From Gammaproteobacteria bacterium (lineage in GTDB: Bacteria > Pseudomonadota > Gammaproteobacteria > Xanthomonadales > Marinicellaceae): a stretch of DNA of 64,000 nucleotides. Position 1 is the stretch's first letter; each line of letters starts with the position of its first letter. The notes under the pieces are model-generated. The model saw only the letters and a list, made by a program, of their open reading frames with translations. It was not told the origin of the DNA and did not search any database. The position numbers and the translations under genes are program-made. Below, one piece after another: positions 17,154 to 27,121 of the stretch. The stretch is from assembly GCA_024280395.1 (NCBI GenBank), contig JAJRQG010000096.1, forward strand, positions 1 to 64,000, written 5' to 3'.

Positions 17154-20066
17154 ATGAAAAAATTAATTCTAACTTTAAGCACAATTTTGTTTGCTGTTTA
17201 TTCGCATGCAGTGAATCTAAGCACCACAGGCACGGGTCAAGTTCTGATTTTTCCTTATTACACGGTTAATAATGATATTAATACCTTGATTAATTTGGTT
17301 AATACAACCGATCAATCAAAAGCATTAAGGGTTAGGTTTCGAGAAGCGGCCAATAGCCGAGAAGTGTTTGCTTTTAATTTGTATCTAGGCCCGCATGATG
17401 TTTGGACAGGGGCATTGGTGGAAGATTATATCAACAATGAAGTGATAACAAAAATCATCAGTATAGATAATTCTTGTACGATCCCTGATTTAAAACTTGC
17501 TGGTCAATTGTTTTATAACAGCAACTTTACGGGTGACATGAGTGATGCCTATGGCAATTCCACCAATCGAATGTATGAAGGATTTGTAGAAGTCATTGAA
17601 ATGGGAGTTGTTACTGGTGACAGTGCGGCTGCTACAATCATGAGCAATGGTGTTGCCAATTGTTCTGTTATAGGTGATGCTTGGGACAGTAATTCTGGCA
17701 ATCCTTATTGGACAGTAAATCCCAATACTGATATGTCAGTACCCACGGGAGGTATTTTAGGCAACTTGATATTGATTGATGTAAATACAGGTATAGCAAT
17801 AACCGAAGAAGCCACTGCTTTGAATACTTTTAGCGATGAGGTTCTACATTTTGCTGTTGAAAATGATTCTCCTACTCTTGCTGATGGGATGACTCAGTCT
17901 CAAATAAACTATAACAATACCGTTTATGAATTTGATTGGGAATTTGGTTTTCAAGCGGTGAGTTCTATTTTAATGAAAAATTCTATAGCCAATGAATATG
18001 TGTTAGATGATTCAATAGGTTCTAACACAGACTGGATGATCTCTTTACCAACACGACAGTTTCATACGGATATTGAACTCACAGGTGGTAATTTTCCACT
18101 GCCCCCATTTACTTTTATTAACTCTTCAGGTATTGCTTGTGAGCCATTTGCGGTTACGGGATTGTATGATAGAGAAGAACAAGCGCCATCTGTGCCGCCA
18201 ACAACTGTAATAGGCCTCCCGCCTCCTGGCATAGAACCATTTATACCTGCATTCTGTCATGCGACAAATTACTTAACCATGTTTCGAAATGATGATACTA
18301 TTAGTATTCCTCAGGGAATATTCGGAAGTCATTATGTTGTTGGGAGTTTAGCAAATACAAACACCTCTACATACGGTCTTCGTCTGCCTTTTCAAGAGGG
18401 TTGGGTTCAGTTTTCTTTTACTGGGAATCCTAATAGTGGAGTCGCTCAATCTATGACAATAGATGATACCAGTATTATGGGTTTACCAATAATTGGTTTT
18501 TCCGTACAAAGGTATGTCAATGGTAATTTTGAAAATGGCGTTCTGGCCAATTATGCAGGGATTTTTAATCATAAATCAACTCGTTTAATACAGAGTGATA
18601 CAACGCCCACTGATGTCAGTTCAACGGCGAGCATATCGGCTGATGGCACTGGTCAGGTGTTATTGTTTCCTTATTACACGGTCAGAAATGGCTTGAACAC
18701 CTTAATTTCTCTAGTCAATACCACCGATGAAGTCAAAGCCCTTAAAATTAGATTCAACGAAGGCAAAAATGGCCGTGAAACCTTGGATTTTAATATATAT
18801 CTAAGTCCTTATGATGTCTGGACGGCAGCATTAATAAGTACAGTTTCAACTTATCCAGAGGAAGGGCAGCCCACTGTAAAAATAATTACCACCGATACTT
18901 CTTGTACGGTTCCTGCAATCAATGGACAAGATTTTTTTCCCTTTGCTTTTACAGGTGCATTTGATGATGGTCAAGGCACAAGTATGGAGCGAACTCAAGA
19001 AGGTTTTTTTGAAATCATTGAAATGGGCACTGTCATTGGTAGTGATGCTCTTGCTGCCACTCATGTTGGAGGAAGTCCTGCCAGTTGTGCCACAATCAAT
19101 GGCAATTGGACGCCTGTTATTGGTCAGTGGATTATTGACCCTGCGGAAAATATATTGCCCCCAGATGGCAGTGGTGGATTGTATGGTTCAGTTAGTTTGA
19201 TCGATGTAGCTGGTGGGGTAGATATGACCTATGATGCCACTGCTATTGTGGGTTATAGTACTGAATTACAACACACGGACCCAGGAAGCTTAATGCCCAA
19301 TTTATCAACGGGCAGCAACCAAACGAGTTTAATTGAAACAGAACAGGGGTTTCTTGAAGTGAGTTGGGATTCTCCACTAGATGCGGTTTCATCATTGTTT
19401 ATGTACGATGAGATTATTAACGATTATGTTATCAATGATACAATTAATGCCAGTACAGATTGGGTGAATACTTATCCGACTAAGGCCTTTTATACCGACC
19501 CATTTAACAACAATATTGTTCCTTTACAACCTTTTACTTCTGTATTAACTGACGATATTGGTGCCTGTGAAGAGCTGTATTTCTCGTCTTACAACAGAGA
19601 GCAACAAGCCAATGCAAAATTTGGACCAATACCCAGTCCTACTCCGCCAGGCAATTATCGGTTTAAGCATTGCTACTCTGTAAATGCCTCTTATGTAGAT
19701 GATGCACAAGAGTTGTTGGTTGATACCAATGTTACAACATCCATTTTTGGGTCAAATTTAATCCCCGTAGATTGGATAGTGTTCAATGGCTTGAGTCCTA
19801 TCTATCATTTAAACTCGCAAGAGGGATGGATGCAGTCTAAGCTCAGTGACTTTGATCCCCCCGATATTTTTGATAGCCCCAGTTATATTGTCGGCACAGG
19901 GACCAATGGAGAAACCATAGAGATGTTTGGCAAACCGGTATTGGGTTTTGTTGCTCAAAAATATGTTAACGGGACCCTGGAGGGTGGAGTTTTGGCCAAT
20001 TATGCTGTTATCAATATGAATAAAGGTAAAAGGAAAATTGTTGTTAGTTCTGCAAAGAACAATTAA
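17154..20066 (+). CDS. Large secreted protein with two tandem homologous halves, under a cobalamin riboswitch
   Basis: The track starts at a TTG at 17103. The true start is ATG 17154, preceded by AAGGAG and opening a signal peptide (MKKLILTLSTILFAVYSHA), giving 970 aa. Two copies of an approximately 480-aa module follow. Each starts with a GTGQVL(I/L)FPYYTV phrase and NLVNTT or SLVNTT, contains ESGF-like and TDW turns, and ends in a VLGF-type strand with YVNG and GVLANYA. I know no characterised member. The beta-rich, cysteine-paired sequence suggests an extracellular or surface protein. The riboswitch implies production when cobalamin is scarce, and a role in B12 acquisition is only inferred. 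Confidence 0.8.
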   Translation: MKKLILTLSTILFAVYSHAVNLSTTGTGQVLIFPYYTVNNDINTLINLVNTTDQSKALRVRFREAANSREVFAFNLYLGPHDVWTGALVEDYINNEVITKIISIDNSCTIPDLKLAGQLFYNSNFTGDMSDAYGNSTNRMYEGFVEVIEMGVVTGDSAAATIMSNGVANCSVIGDAWDSNSGNPYWTVNPNTDMSVPTGGILGNLILIDVNTGIAITEEATALNTFSDEVLHFAVENDSPTLADGMTQSQINYNNTVYEFDWEFGFQAVSSILMKNSIANEYVLDDSIGSNTDWMISLPTRQFHTDIELTGGNFPLPPFTFINSSGIACEPFAVTGLYDREEQAPSVPPTTVIGLPPPGIEPFIPAFCHATNYLTMFRNDDTISIPQGIFGSHYVVGSLANTNTSTYGLRLPFQEGWVQFSFTGNPNSGVAQSMTIDDTSIMGLPIIGFSVQRYVNGNFENGVLANYAGIFNHKSTRLIQSDTTPTDVSSTASISADGTGQVLLFPYYTVRNGLNTLISLVNTTDEVKALKIRFNEGKNGRETLDFNIYLSPYDVWTAALISTVSTYPEEGQPTVKIITTDTSCTVPAINGQDFFPFAFTGAFDDGQGTSMERTQEGFFEIIEMGTVIGSDALAATHVGGSPASCATINGNWTPVIGQWIIDPAENILPPDGSGGLYGSVSLIDVAGGVDMTYDATAIVGYSTELQHTDPGSLMPNLSTGSNQTSLIETEQGFLEVSWDSPLDAVSSLFMYDEIINDYVINDTINASTDWVNTYPTKAFYTDPFNNNIVPLQPFTSVLTDDIGACEELYFSSYNREQQANAKFGPIPSPTPPGNYRFKHCYSVNASYVDDAQELLVDTNVTTSIFGSNLIPVDWIVFNGLSPIYHLNSQEGWMQSKLSDFDPPDIFDSPSYIVGTGTNGETIEMFGKPVLGFVAQKYVNGTLEGGVLANYAVINMNKGKRKIVVSSAKNN

Positions 20067-20103
20067 CCTTTAAGAAATTGGTGAAGTCACTTATAATCAT
20101 CTG

Positions 20104-20631
20104 ATGATTCGATTTATCACACTGGTTTTTATATTTTATTCAGCCTCTTCAATTTCGCAAAAATTTGATGACCGTTGGTATTGGAACATCAATGCGGGCA
20201 TTGTTGTGCCTGATGATTCTTTGCAGTTCAATGATGCGACTTATTATGATTTGCGTGCGGGAAAAAGTATCAACGAAAAATGGTCGTATGAGATTCAATT
20301 GTTTACCGATGAATACGATTTTGATATTGACTATGGGTTGAAACACCGTGGAATTGCGATTAATTTCTTAGACATCAATCAAGAGCCTTTGTGGAAACCC
20401 TATTTTTTAATGGGAGCTGGAATGATTTATCATGAAAGTCCAACAGAGTCAGGCACAAATATGTTTTTAAACATTGGTGTAGGGGGCAGTTGGTATTTCT
20501 TTGGTGATAATATTCGTCTAAGGGCCGAAGCAGTTTCAAGACTGGATTTGAACAATACCAATTTGCCCGGACAGGATGGCTTTGGTGACGGAATTTTTAC
20601 ATTGGGACTGACGATTCCTATTGGCCATTGA
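20104..20631 (+). CDS. Small outer-membrane beta-barrel protein
   Basis: A 175-aa protein with a signal peptide and alternating aromatic strands (WYWNINAGIVV, YYDLRAGKSI, YFLMGAGMIYH, FTLGLTIPIGH). It ends on an aromatic/hydrophobic strand, like OmpA-N/OmpW-type eight-stranded barrels. It lies 37 bp after the riboswitch-controlled gene on the same strand and may be cotranscribed. If so, it would share the B12 control. No substrate is indicated. Confidence 0.65.
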   Translation: MIRFITLVFIFYSASSISQKFDDRWYWNINAGIVVPDDSLQFNDATYYDLRAGKSINEKWSYEIQLFTDEYDFDIDYGLKHRGIAINFLDINQEPLWKPYFLMGAGMIYHESPTESGTNMFLNIGVGGSWYFFGDNIRLRAEAVSRLDLNNTNLPGQDGFGDGIFTLGLTIPIGH

Positions 20632-20745
20632 TTTATTGGCCTTTTTCTGTGAGAGGGTTGGCAGTTTGATTAAATATTTAGATAAACTCTATCAATAATG
20701 AGTGGATAACTGTACATTTTACTTACATATTAAAACAAAAATAAA

Positions 20746-21573
20746 ATGCACAGTACACTATTGAATAAATTAGAACAATGGCAATCTCGTCAAGTATCTG
20801 AAAATTCGGACATCAATCTAAAATGGTTGTCTCAACATGTGGTTGATTGTAAGAGAATCAATTTAAATATCAATCCATGGGTGTTTTCGAATATTCCAAA
20901 AACAGCGGGCAAAGCTTTAGATAACTATTTGACCCAATCTTTTGCTTTGGCAGATATATTGCATATTAATTCGGATGAGCTCAATCAGTTGCCTCAATCA
21001 ATTTATATGAAAAATGTATACCCTAAGGCAATAACCGGGCAGTTCTCCACCAGTGACTTGTTGTATCAATTGTTGCCGGATCAAGAGATAGTGCATTTAT
21101 CGATGATGCGCGACCCTGTTTATCGGGTGATTTTTATTTACAATGACATTGCCACTACTGCTTATCATGCCATGGACAAGAGCGTAGAAACCATGGATTT
21201 TGATACGTTTATTCGGCAAGACAATAGCGAAATCAACAACGGGCAGGCCAAACGCTTTGCAGGATTGCTTTCGGAAGTTGACACAAAAATAAGTGACAGA
21301 GAGTTGTACGAAAAAGCCAAATATGTGGTGGACAATTGCTTTTCATTGGTGGGAATTTCTGAACAGTTCAAGCAATTTTATGAATTATTGGGCAGGTGTT
21401 GCGGCATTCGTTTTCACAATTTACCACCCATTGTTAGATCTAAATTAAAAGTCCAATTGTCCGATGTTGGCGATCAGCAATTGGCCTTGATCAAAGAAAA
21501 AAATAGGGTGGATATCCAGCTTCACCATTATGTTAAATCAAAGTTTGAAGATTATCTGTCAGAGTTTTTATAA
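20746..21573 (+). CDS. Sulfotransferase-family protein
   Basis: A 275-aa soluble protein. The PAPS 5'-phosphosulfate loop reads FSNIPKTAGKALDNYL near residue 47 and the 3'-phosphate motif reads SMMRDPVYRVI near 122. Together these place it with the Sulfotransfer_2-like family, which transfers sulfate from PAPS to a sugar or other hydroxyl. The acceptor is unknown and no glycan cluster is adjacent. It ends at a bidirectional terminator shared with the LysM gene. Confidence 0.75.
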   Translation: MHSTLLNKLEQWQSRQVSENSDINLKWLSQHVVDCKRINLNINPWVFSNIPKTAGKALDNYLTQSFALADILHINSDELNQLPQSIYMKNVYPKAITGQFSTSDLLYQLLPDQEIVHLSMMRDPVYRVIFIYNDIATTAYHAMDKSVETMDFDTFIRQDNSEINNGQAKRFAGLLSEVDTKISDRELYEKAKYVVDNCFSLVGISEQFKQFYELLGRCCGIRFHNLPPIVRSKLKVQLSDVGDQQLALIKEKNRVDIQLHHYVKSKFEDYLSEFL

Positions 21574-21581
21574 GGCCATAA

Positions 21582-21606
21582 AAAAGGGCATAAAATATGC
21601 CCTTTT
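21582..21606. terminator. Bidirectional rho-independent terminator
   Basis: AAAAGGGCATA-AAA-TATGCCCTTTT lies between the converging sulfotransferase and LysM genes, with A and T runs on both sides. Confidence 0.88.
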
Positions 21607-21630
21607 GAGTATCAACTAAATCCCGATAAT

Positions 21631-22128
21631 TTATTCAGGAATTTTCAATACTTGACCTGGGTAAATATGATCAGCATCTTTTAACATCGGTGTATTTGCT
21701 TCAAATATTTTATTATACAGGCTAGATTTGCCATACATTTCTTTTGAGATTTTACCCAATGTATCACCACTTTTAACGGTGTAAGTTCTAAAACTTGCTT
21801 CAGTATTGCTGGCTTCTTCTGCGGCTTTAACTTCTTCTTTTTCTTGTTCAACAGCATCAGCTGGAGGTGTCCCAAGAATAACATTGTCTTGAACTGATAC
21901 AACACCTTTTATATTGCCTGCAACCAATACTGCTTTTTCTTTTTGTTCTTGATTGGGTAAATAGCCTGATAAAGTGACAGCTCCAGCATTAAATCCCACT
22001 TTTAAATTATCCATTAGAATACCCGCTTCTTTGATATGAAGTCGAACTGGTTTAACTACTTCTGGTTCTGGATCATTATCCTTAAATAAATTCGCACCTG
22101 CATCTGCAATAAAATCAAAAAATCCCAT
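21631..22128 (-). CDS. BON-LysM protein (Kbp/YgaU-like)
   Basis: A 165-aa protein with a BON domain (about residues 28-85, VGFNAGAVTLSGYL) and a C-terminal LysM domain (YTVKSGDTLGKISKEMYG, ending IYPGQVLKIPE), joined by a Glu/Ala linker. E. coli Kbp has the same order and binds potassium. LysM commonly binds peptidoglycan. There is no signal peptide. It is a single gene with AGGAGAAAG in front of the ATG. Confidence 0.88.
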   Translation of the reverse strand: MGFFDFIADAGANLFKDNDPEPEVVKPVRLHIKEAGILMDNLKVGFNAGAVTLSGYLPNQEQKEKAVLVAGNIKGVVSVQDNVILGTPPADAVEQEKEEVKAAEEASNTEASFRTYTVKSGDTLGKISKEMYGKSSLYNKIFEANTPMLKDADHIYPGQVLKIPE

Positions 22129-22289
22129 GTCTTTCTCCTGTTGTATAAAAAATAATATTCTATCAATATCTTCCTATTAGGTCAACTCATCATACTTGAC
22201 GTATCAATTGTTAACACTTTGGGAGATTGTTTAAATAAAGGGTGCAATCAATGGTAAACTGGTTTCTAATAAATTGAAATATAAAACTT

Positions 22290-24155
22290 ATGTCAGAACA
22301 TTCTCAGTTTGGTTTGCTCAAAGAAAAACGTTTCTTGCCTTTTTTCTTAACCCAGTTTTTTGGTGCGTTTAATGACAATGTATTTAAGAATGCCTTGGTG
22401 ATAATGATTGCCTTTAAGGCGGGCACCAACAGTGACATGTTGGTCAATTTGGCAGCTGCTTTGTTTATTTTGCCATTTTTTTTGTTTTCAGCCATTGCTG
22501 GGCAAATTGCCGATAAATACGAGAAAGCATCGCTGATTAGAAAGGTTAAGATGACTGAAATTGTGATTATGTCGATTGCCTCTTTGGGGTTTTATATTAA
22601 TAGCATTCCGTTGCTATTAACTGTTTTATTTTTAATGGGCTCCCAATCCTCCTTATTTGGCCCAGTAAAATATGGTTATTTGCCACAACATTTACACAAA
22701 GATGAGCTGGTTGGAGGCAATGGTTTGATTGAATCCAGTACCTTTTTATCCATATTGCTTGGTACAATTCTTGGCGGGATTCTAATTGCATTAGATACAA
22801 TATTGCCTATTGCAATTACAGTAATTTGTATAGCTTTGGCAGGTTATGCCAGTGCTCGGTCTATTCCCAATACACCTTCATCGTCGCCTGAGATAAAATT
22901 AAATTTTAATATAGCCAAAGCCACATACAATAATGTGAGGTTTCTTCCATCAAATCGTGTAGTATTTCTATCGGTATTGGCCATTTCTTGGTTTTGGTTT
23001 TATGGTTCAATTTTTTTAATGCAGATACCCAATTTCACCATAAAAATTTTATCAGGCAATAAAGCCGTAGCCACTTGGTTGTTGTCTATGTTTTCTATCG
23101 GCATCGGCATCGGCTCATTGTTATGTGAAAAACTTTCAGGCAAACGGGTAGAGATTGGTTTGGTTCCATTGGGTGCGATTGGCTTGGCTATTTTTGGTTG
23201 GGATATTGCTGTCGCATCTGAAAGTTGGCCACAGTTCCCTGGATTGTTGACTTTCCAAGAGTTTTGGGCTATTACTGGCAGTTTTAGGATTCTTTTGGAC
23301 TTGGTATTGATTGGAGCATTTGGTGGACTATACATAGTTCCGTTGTATGCCTTGTTACAAGAACGCTCTGATAGGAAATTTCTATCTCGTGTGATAGCAG
23401 GTAACAATATTATTAATGCCTTGTTCATGGTATGTGCTGCACTACTGGCTATGTTTATTTTGGGTTATATGGGATGGACTATTCCAGAGTTATTTAAAGT
23501 TACAGTTGTACTAAATATCTTGGTTTGTTTGTATATATTCACCGTGGTACCTGAATTCTTAATGCGTTTAATCGTTTGGTTTTTAATTTCGACAATTTAT
23601 CGCGTTAGGCCAAAAGGCATGGAAAATATTCCACATGAAGGCGCTGCATTATTGGCTTGTAATCATGTGAGTTTTGTTGACCCATTGATTCTTGGCGGTT
23701 ATATCCGTCGTCCTGTTCGATTTATTATGTATTATAAAATATTCAATGTTCCCATACTTAAATGGGTGTTCAAAGCAGCAAAAGCAATTCCTGTTGCAGG
23801 CTATAAAGAAGATCCAGAAATGTTTGAACAAGCTTTTGCTACAGTAAAACAAGCCCTGGCTGATGGCGATTTGGTGTGCATCTTCCCCGAAGGAGGTTTA
23901 ACTCCAGATGGTACTTTACAAGAGTTTAAATCAGGATTGGAAAGAATAATCAAAGAAACACCTGTGCCAGTCATTCCAATGTCATTGAATAATCTTTGGG
24001 GAAGTATGTTTTCTCGCAAAGACAAAATGCTTAAAAGAAGACCTAGGAAATTTCTAGCTAAAATAAACCTTAATGTAGGTAAGCCGATAAGGCCAGAAGA
24101 AGCCAACAGCAAGGTGTTGTTTGATAAGGTATCTGAACTAAAAAAAGAAATATAG
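22290..24155 (+). CDS. LplT-like MFS transporter fused to PlsC-type acyltransferase
   Basis: A 621-aa fusion. Residues about 10-420 are a 12-helix MFS domain of the lysophospholipid-flippase type (FFGAFNDNVFKNALV). Residues about 430-621 are a glycerolipid acyltransferase with the HX4D motif NHVSFVD and FPEGG. Larger relatives add an AMP-binding acyl-ACP synthetase (Aas), which is absent here. The likely job is to flip lysophospholipid inward and re-acylate it. That is an inference from the domain pair. The start ATG has no strong ribosome binding site but fits the family. Confidence 0.87.
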   Translation: MSEHSQFGLLKEKRFLPFFLTQFFGAFNDNVFKNALVIMIAFKAGTNSDMLVNLAAALFILPFFLFSAIAGQIADKYEKASLIRKVKMTEIVIMSIASLGFYINSIPLLLTVLFLMGSQSSLFGPVKYGYLPQHLHKDELVGGNGLIESSTFLSILLGTILGGILIALDTILPIAITVICIALAGYASARSIPNTPSSSPEIKLNFNIAKATYNNVRFLPSNRVVFLSVLAISWFWFYGSIFLMQIPNFTIKILSGNKAVATWLLSMFSIGIGIGSLLCEKLSGKRVEIGLVPLGAIGLAIFGWDIAVASESWPQFPGLLTFQEFWAITGSFRILLDLVLIGAFGGLYIVPLYALLQERSDRKFLSRVIAGNNIINALFMVCAALLAMFILGYMGWTIPELFKVTVVLNILVCLYIFTVVPEFLMRLIVWFLISTIYRVRPKGMENIPHEGAALLACNHVSFVDPLILGGYIRRPVRFIMYYKIFNVPILKWVFKAAKAIPVAGYKEDPEMFEQAFATVKQALADGDLVCIFPEGGLTPDGTLQEFKSGLERIIKETPVPVIPMSLNNLWGSMFSRKDKMLKRRPRKFLAKINLNVGKPIRPEEANSKVLFDKVSELKKEI

Positions 24156-24159
24156 AGTA

Positions 24160-25032
24160 TCAATAGACCTTATAGAGCCTTTTGATATATGGCAATGCCA
24201 ACAATATATCATGTTGCACAGCATAAGAGAATCGACTATTGTAAAGTGTTTGAAAATCATCCACGCAAAAGTTAGCCTCTGATTTGCAGTATCTATACAT
24301 TATGCTGCCATCATATCCGCAATTCACGCCCAACTCGCAAGCCATGTAGTTTTGGGTATGGCGAGTGATTTCTCCGACATAGTTTATGTTGGTAGTCGAT
24401 AGGATGTCTTGCAGGTTTGGAGTGACTGTATCCATTTGGTATCGCCATGTTTTATATATGGTATAGGAATTGATCAGCTCTGGAAATTCTCGACCTACAG
24501 TTTCATAGACAAATAGGGTTTCATCAACAGTGTATGGTATTTTGTTGTTTTCCAAGAGTTTGCCAAATAGTGAAATACCTTTCATTTTCGAACGCTTTTT
24601 ATTGTCCTGATGGGAAAATTCAAATCGGTATTCGGGGTGTTTTGTGTTCAATTCTTCACAATTTTGAGAAGCCCTCTTGAAATATTGTTTTTGTATGTCA
24701 GTTTTATAGCGTGCAACATAAGGTGAAGTTAGAAAATTTTTGGCAAAGAAGTATCTAGCGCACACCTCATACATGGCTTCTGTTAACTTCGTTTCAATCA
24801 TTGGCTCTAGATTTAATTGATTGTTTTGTTTTGTGGCGGATATACTGTTTTTGGGTTTGGAGACTTTAGGATTGTTATCAATAGTAGTTTGGTGTTGGCC
24901 AATAATAGTAACTTGTTCAATTTTTTCTGAGGTAGCTTGTTCTTGTTTTGGTATTTTATCTGAATAGAAATAAAAGACCAAAATGATCAGTAACACCAAA
25001 ATTGACAGTAAATAAGGTTTAATTCTTTGCAT
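24160..25032 (-). CDS. Membrane-anchored hypothetical protein, paralogue of the upstream gene
   Basis: 290 aa: one N-terminal helix (YLLSILVLLIILVFYFY), a low-complexity linker and a helical extracytoplasmic domain with paired Cys near the C-terminus (CELGVNCGYDG, then YCKSEANFC). Its layout and Cys spacing match the neighbour 25019-26203, which it overlaps by 14 bp, so the two arose by tandem duplication and are cotranslated. I recognise no family, and no catalytic motif is visible. Confidence 0.65.
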   Translation of the reverse strand: MQRIKPYLLSILVLLIILVFYFYSDKIPKQEQATSEKIEQVTIIGQHQTTIDNNPKVSKPKNSISATKQNNQLNLEPMIETKLTEAMYEVCARYFFAKNFLTSPYVARYKTDIQKQYFKRASQNCEELNTKHPEYRFEFSHQDNKKRSKMKGISLFGKLLENNKIPYTVDETLFVYETVGREFPELINSYTIYKTWRYQMDTVTPNLQDILSTTNINYVGEITRHTQNYMACELGVNCGYDGSIMYRYCKSEANFCVDDFQTLYNSRFSYAVQHDILLALPYIKRLYKVY

Positions 25033-26203
25033 AATTTACAAACAAATAGCTTAGTATTTGATCTACATCGGTTAGTTGATTGGGGCTAAAATAGAAATTC
25101 AGGTAATAATCTTGTATGGTTTGCCCACATGCTGATTCATTGGCTAAATAAGGATGAGAGAAGCACATCAAAACCATTTCTTTCGATTCGTTACCACAAG
25201 GATAGTCCATGGAGCAGGCAAATAGCAAGGCAACTTTTGGAGCCAAAGATTGATAGTAGTGTTTATCATAAAACCCCATTTCGATATTTTTATTAGACAA
25301 CAGCAATGGGGCTAAGGTCATGAAGGCTTCAGATGAAATATTCTGTTTTAAAAAGTCATCGACTTTTTGGTTGTTGGATTCATAAGTCTGGTACAGGTTT
25401 ATTAAATAGCCTTCATCTATGACTATAGAACCATCAAGAATCCCCTTGAGTTCTGCTAGTTGTCTTTCATACATGGCAATTTCATTGGATGTTCTGATGC
25501 TAAAATCAATTTCATCATTGATATTGATATAACTCAACATACCACTGGCTTGTTTGATTTGTCTTTGTATTGCCCTGGTTAGATTTTTCATATCAACATC
25601 ATAACCATCATTTAAAGAATTGTATTTGAAGTTGATAAAACGGGTTTCTTCTTTCATGGGCCAAGATTTAGCGAAATCTTTTTCGCGCTTGGTAATGGGT
25701 TTGGTTTCATAAAACCGTTTGCGGTAACGCTCGTGAATGGCTGTATACAACTCGCTGTCATTCTCCATGAAGTCTCTACAACTCTCTGCCCATAAATCAA
25801 AATACTGTTTTTGGACTAAGTTCAGATTTTTCCATTGGTCAGGTTTTTTCCTACGGTTTAGGATATTTAAAAAAATCTCATAGGCATCATTGTCATTGTT
25901 ATAGTTCTCTATAACATATCTACAACGTTTTACCTTTCGGAATTCTCTAAACGCCGTAATTAAATCGATACGCGGTGTATGGTCTTTCGATTTGTCATAA
26001 CCTTCGAGCCAATCTTTCTTTTTTCGTAAAGTGTCAGGTTTGATTTTTTTGGCTATGCTTTCTTTGCTGATAGGTTTTGGACTTGACTTAATTGGATCAG
26101 AGCTAACCACAATGGCATCTGTTTTTGGAGGTTGATTGCCTGAGTAAAGATATATCAATGCAAGCAATAGCAATATTGTTGTGGCGAATCTCCATTTTTG
26201 CAT
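25019..26203 (-). CDS. Membrane-anchored hypothetical protein (first of a tandem pair)
   Basis: 394 aa with one N-terminal helix (FATTILLLLALIYLYSG), a basic linker and a long helical domain. The C-terminal part (CSMDYPCGNES, CFSHPYLANESAC) has the same Cys arrangement as the downstream paralogue. It is predicted to face the periplasm. No known domain is recognised. The pair forms a two-gene operon with a 14-bp overlap. Confidence 0.65.
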   Translation of the reverse strand: MQKWRFATTILLLLALIYLYSGNQPPKTDAIVVSSDPIKSSPKPISKESIAKKIKPDTLRKKKDWLEGYDKSKDHTPRIDLITAFREFRKVKRCRYVIENYNNDNDAYEIFLNILNRRKKPDQWKNLNLVQKQYFDLWAESCRDFMENDSELYTAIHERYRKRFYETKPITKREKDFAKSWPMKEETRFINFKYNSLNDGYDVDMKNLTRAIQRQIKQASGMLSYININDEIDFSIRTSNEIAMYERQLAELKGILDGSIVIDEGYLINLYQTYESNNQKVDDFLKQNISSEAFMTLAPLLLSNKNIEMGFYDKHYYQSLAPKVALLFACSMDYPCGNESKEMVLMCFSHPYLANESACGQTIQDYYLNFYFSPNQLTDVDQILSYLFVNYAKN

Positions 26204-26308
26204 GTAATATTTTAACGGGATTAAAGATTTTATCTTATCATACGATTAATAAGATTCGTAAACAAAATTGAGGGCCTTTACATTATTGTTGATTATGAGA
26301 GTAAGCAA

Positions 26309-27115
26309 TCATTGAGGGCAAACAAACATCAGTTTTTCGAGTTTTTTTGGTTGAAATAATTGCCATTTGTTTTCTGCTTGAGCCAATCTATCAGCAATCA
26401 CCCACATAACAAAAGGGTGGTGTCCTAAACCACAGTGACTGCTAGATACTTCTATATTTTGCGTGGTTTTATCTTGTATTTCCAGACAGCACTGCCATGC
26501 GGTAATGCCATCTGATTTAGAATAAATAGAAGTGGTTGGTACCGGTGGTGCAAACTTCATGTTTTTTCTCAAATCTTTATTCATTTCACTGAGTTTATAA
26601 CCACTGGTTTTCTGAAACAATTTGCTGGCATGGTTGGCTTTAAGGCTTCCATTAAACGGACTGCCCAAAGTGATGACTTGTCTCACCATTTTGGGTCTGA
26701 GCTTTGCCAATTCACGCGCATAAATTCCACCTAAACTCCAGCCAATTAGACTGACCTTTTGCCCATGTTTTTTATAAAGATCTTCAAGTCTTGCAATCAC
26801 ATCTTCACCGCAACCTGTTTCTGGGTGGGATTGTTTGCCCATGTTTCTTCCCAGTTTCCAGCCATAGGGTTTATATCCACGAGATTTTAAAAAGGTACGC
26901 AATAGTTTGGTTGAGAAATCATTGGCCAAGAAACCAGGCATAACCAATACAGGATGGCCATCTCCTTTTGGAGTGGTTTGCAACAAAGGATAACTCATGG
27001 CAAAAGAGCCGGCTTCAAAAAATGTCCGTGCTTCTAGAGCTATCTTTAATAGAGAGGGTCTTTTTATTTTCTTTTGAACAGGATGATTTTCGATTAACTG
27101 TTTAGTTTGGCTCAT
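26309..27115 (-). CDS. Alpha/beta hydrolase (lipase/esterase-like)
   Basis: A 268-aa hydrolase with an HxxPG-like oxyanion phrase (VLVMPGFLANDF) and the nucleophile elbow GWSLGG at about residue 118. A likely acid/His pair is KSDGI and SSHCGLGHHP. It lies 6 bp downstream of the wax-ester synthase gene on the same strand, so a lipid ester substrate is plausible. That link is inferred from context. Confidence 0.8.
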   Translation of the reverse strand: MSQTKQLIENHPVQKKIKRPSLLKIALEARTFFEAGSFAMSYPLLQTTPKGDGHPVLVMPGFLANDFSTKLLRTFLKSRGYKPYGWKLGRNMGKQSHPETGCGEDVIARLEDLYKKHGQKVSLIGWSLGGIYARELAKLRPKMVRQVITLGSPFNGSLKANHASKLFQKTSGYKLSEMNKDLRKNMKFAPPVPTTSIYSKSDGITAWQCCLEIQDKTTQNIEVSSSHCGLGHHPFVMWVIADRLAQAENKWQLFQPKKLEKLMFVCPQ

Positions 27116-27121
27116 GTATAG

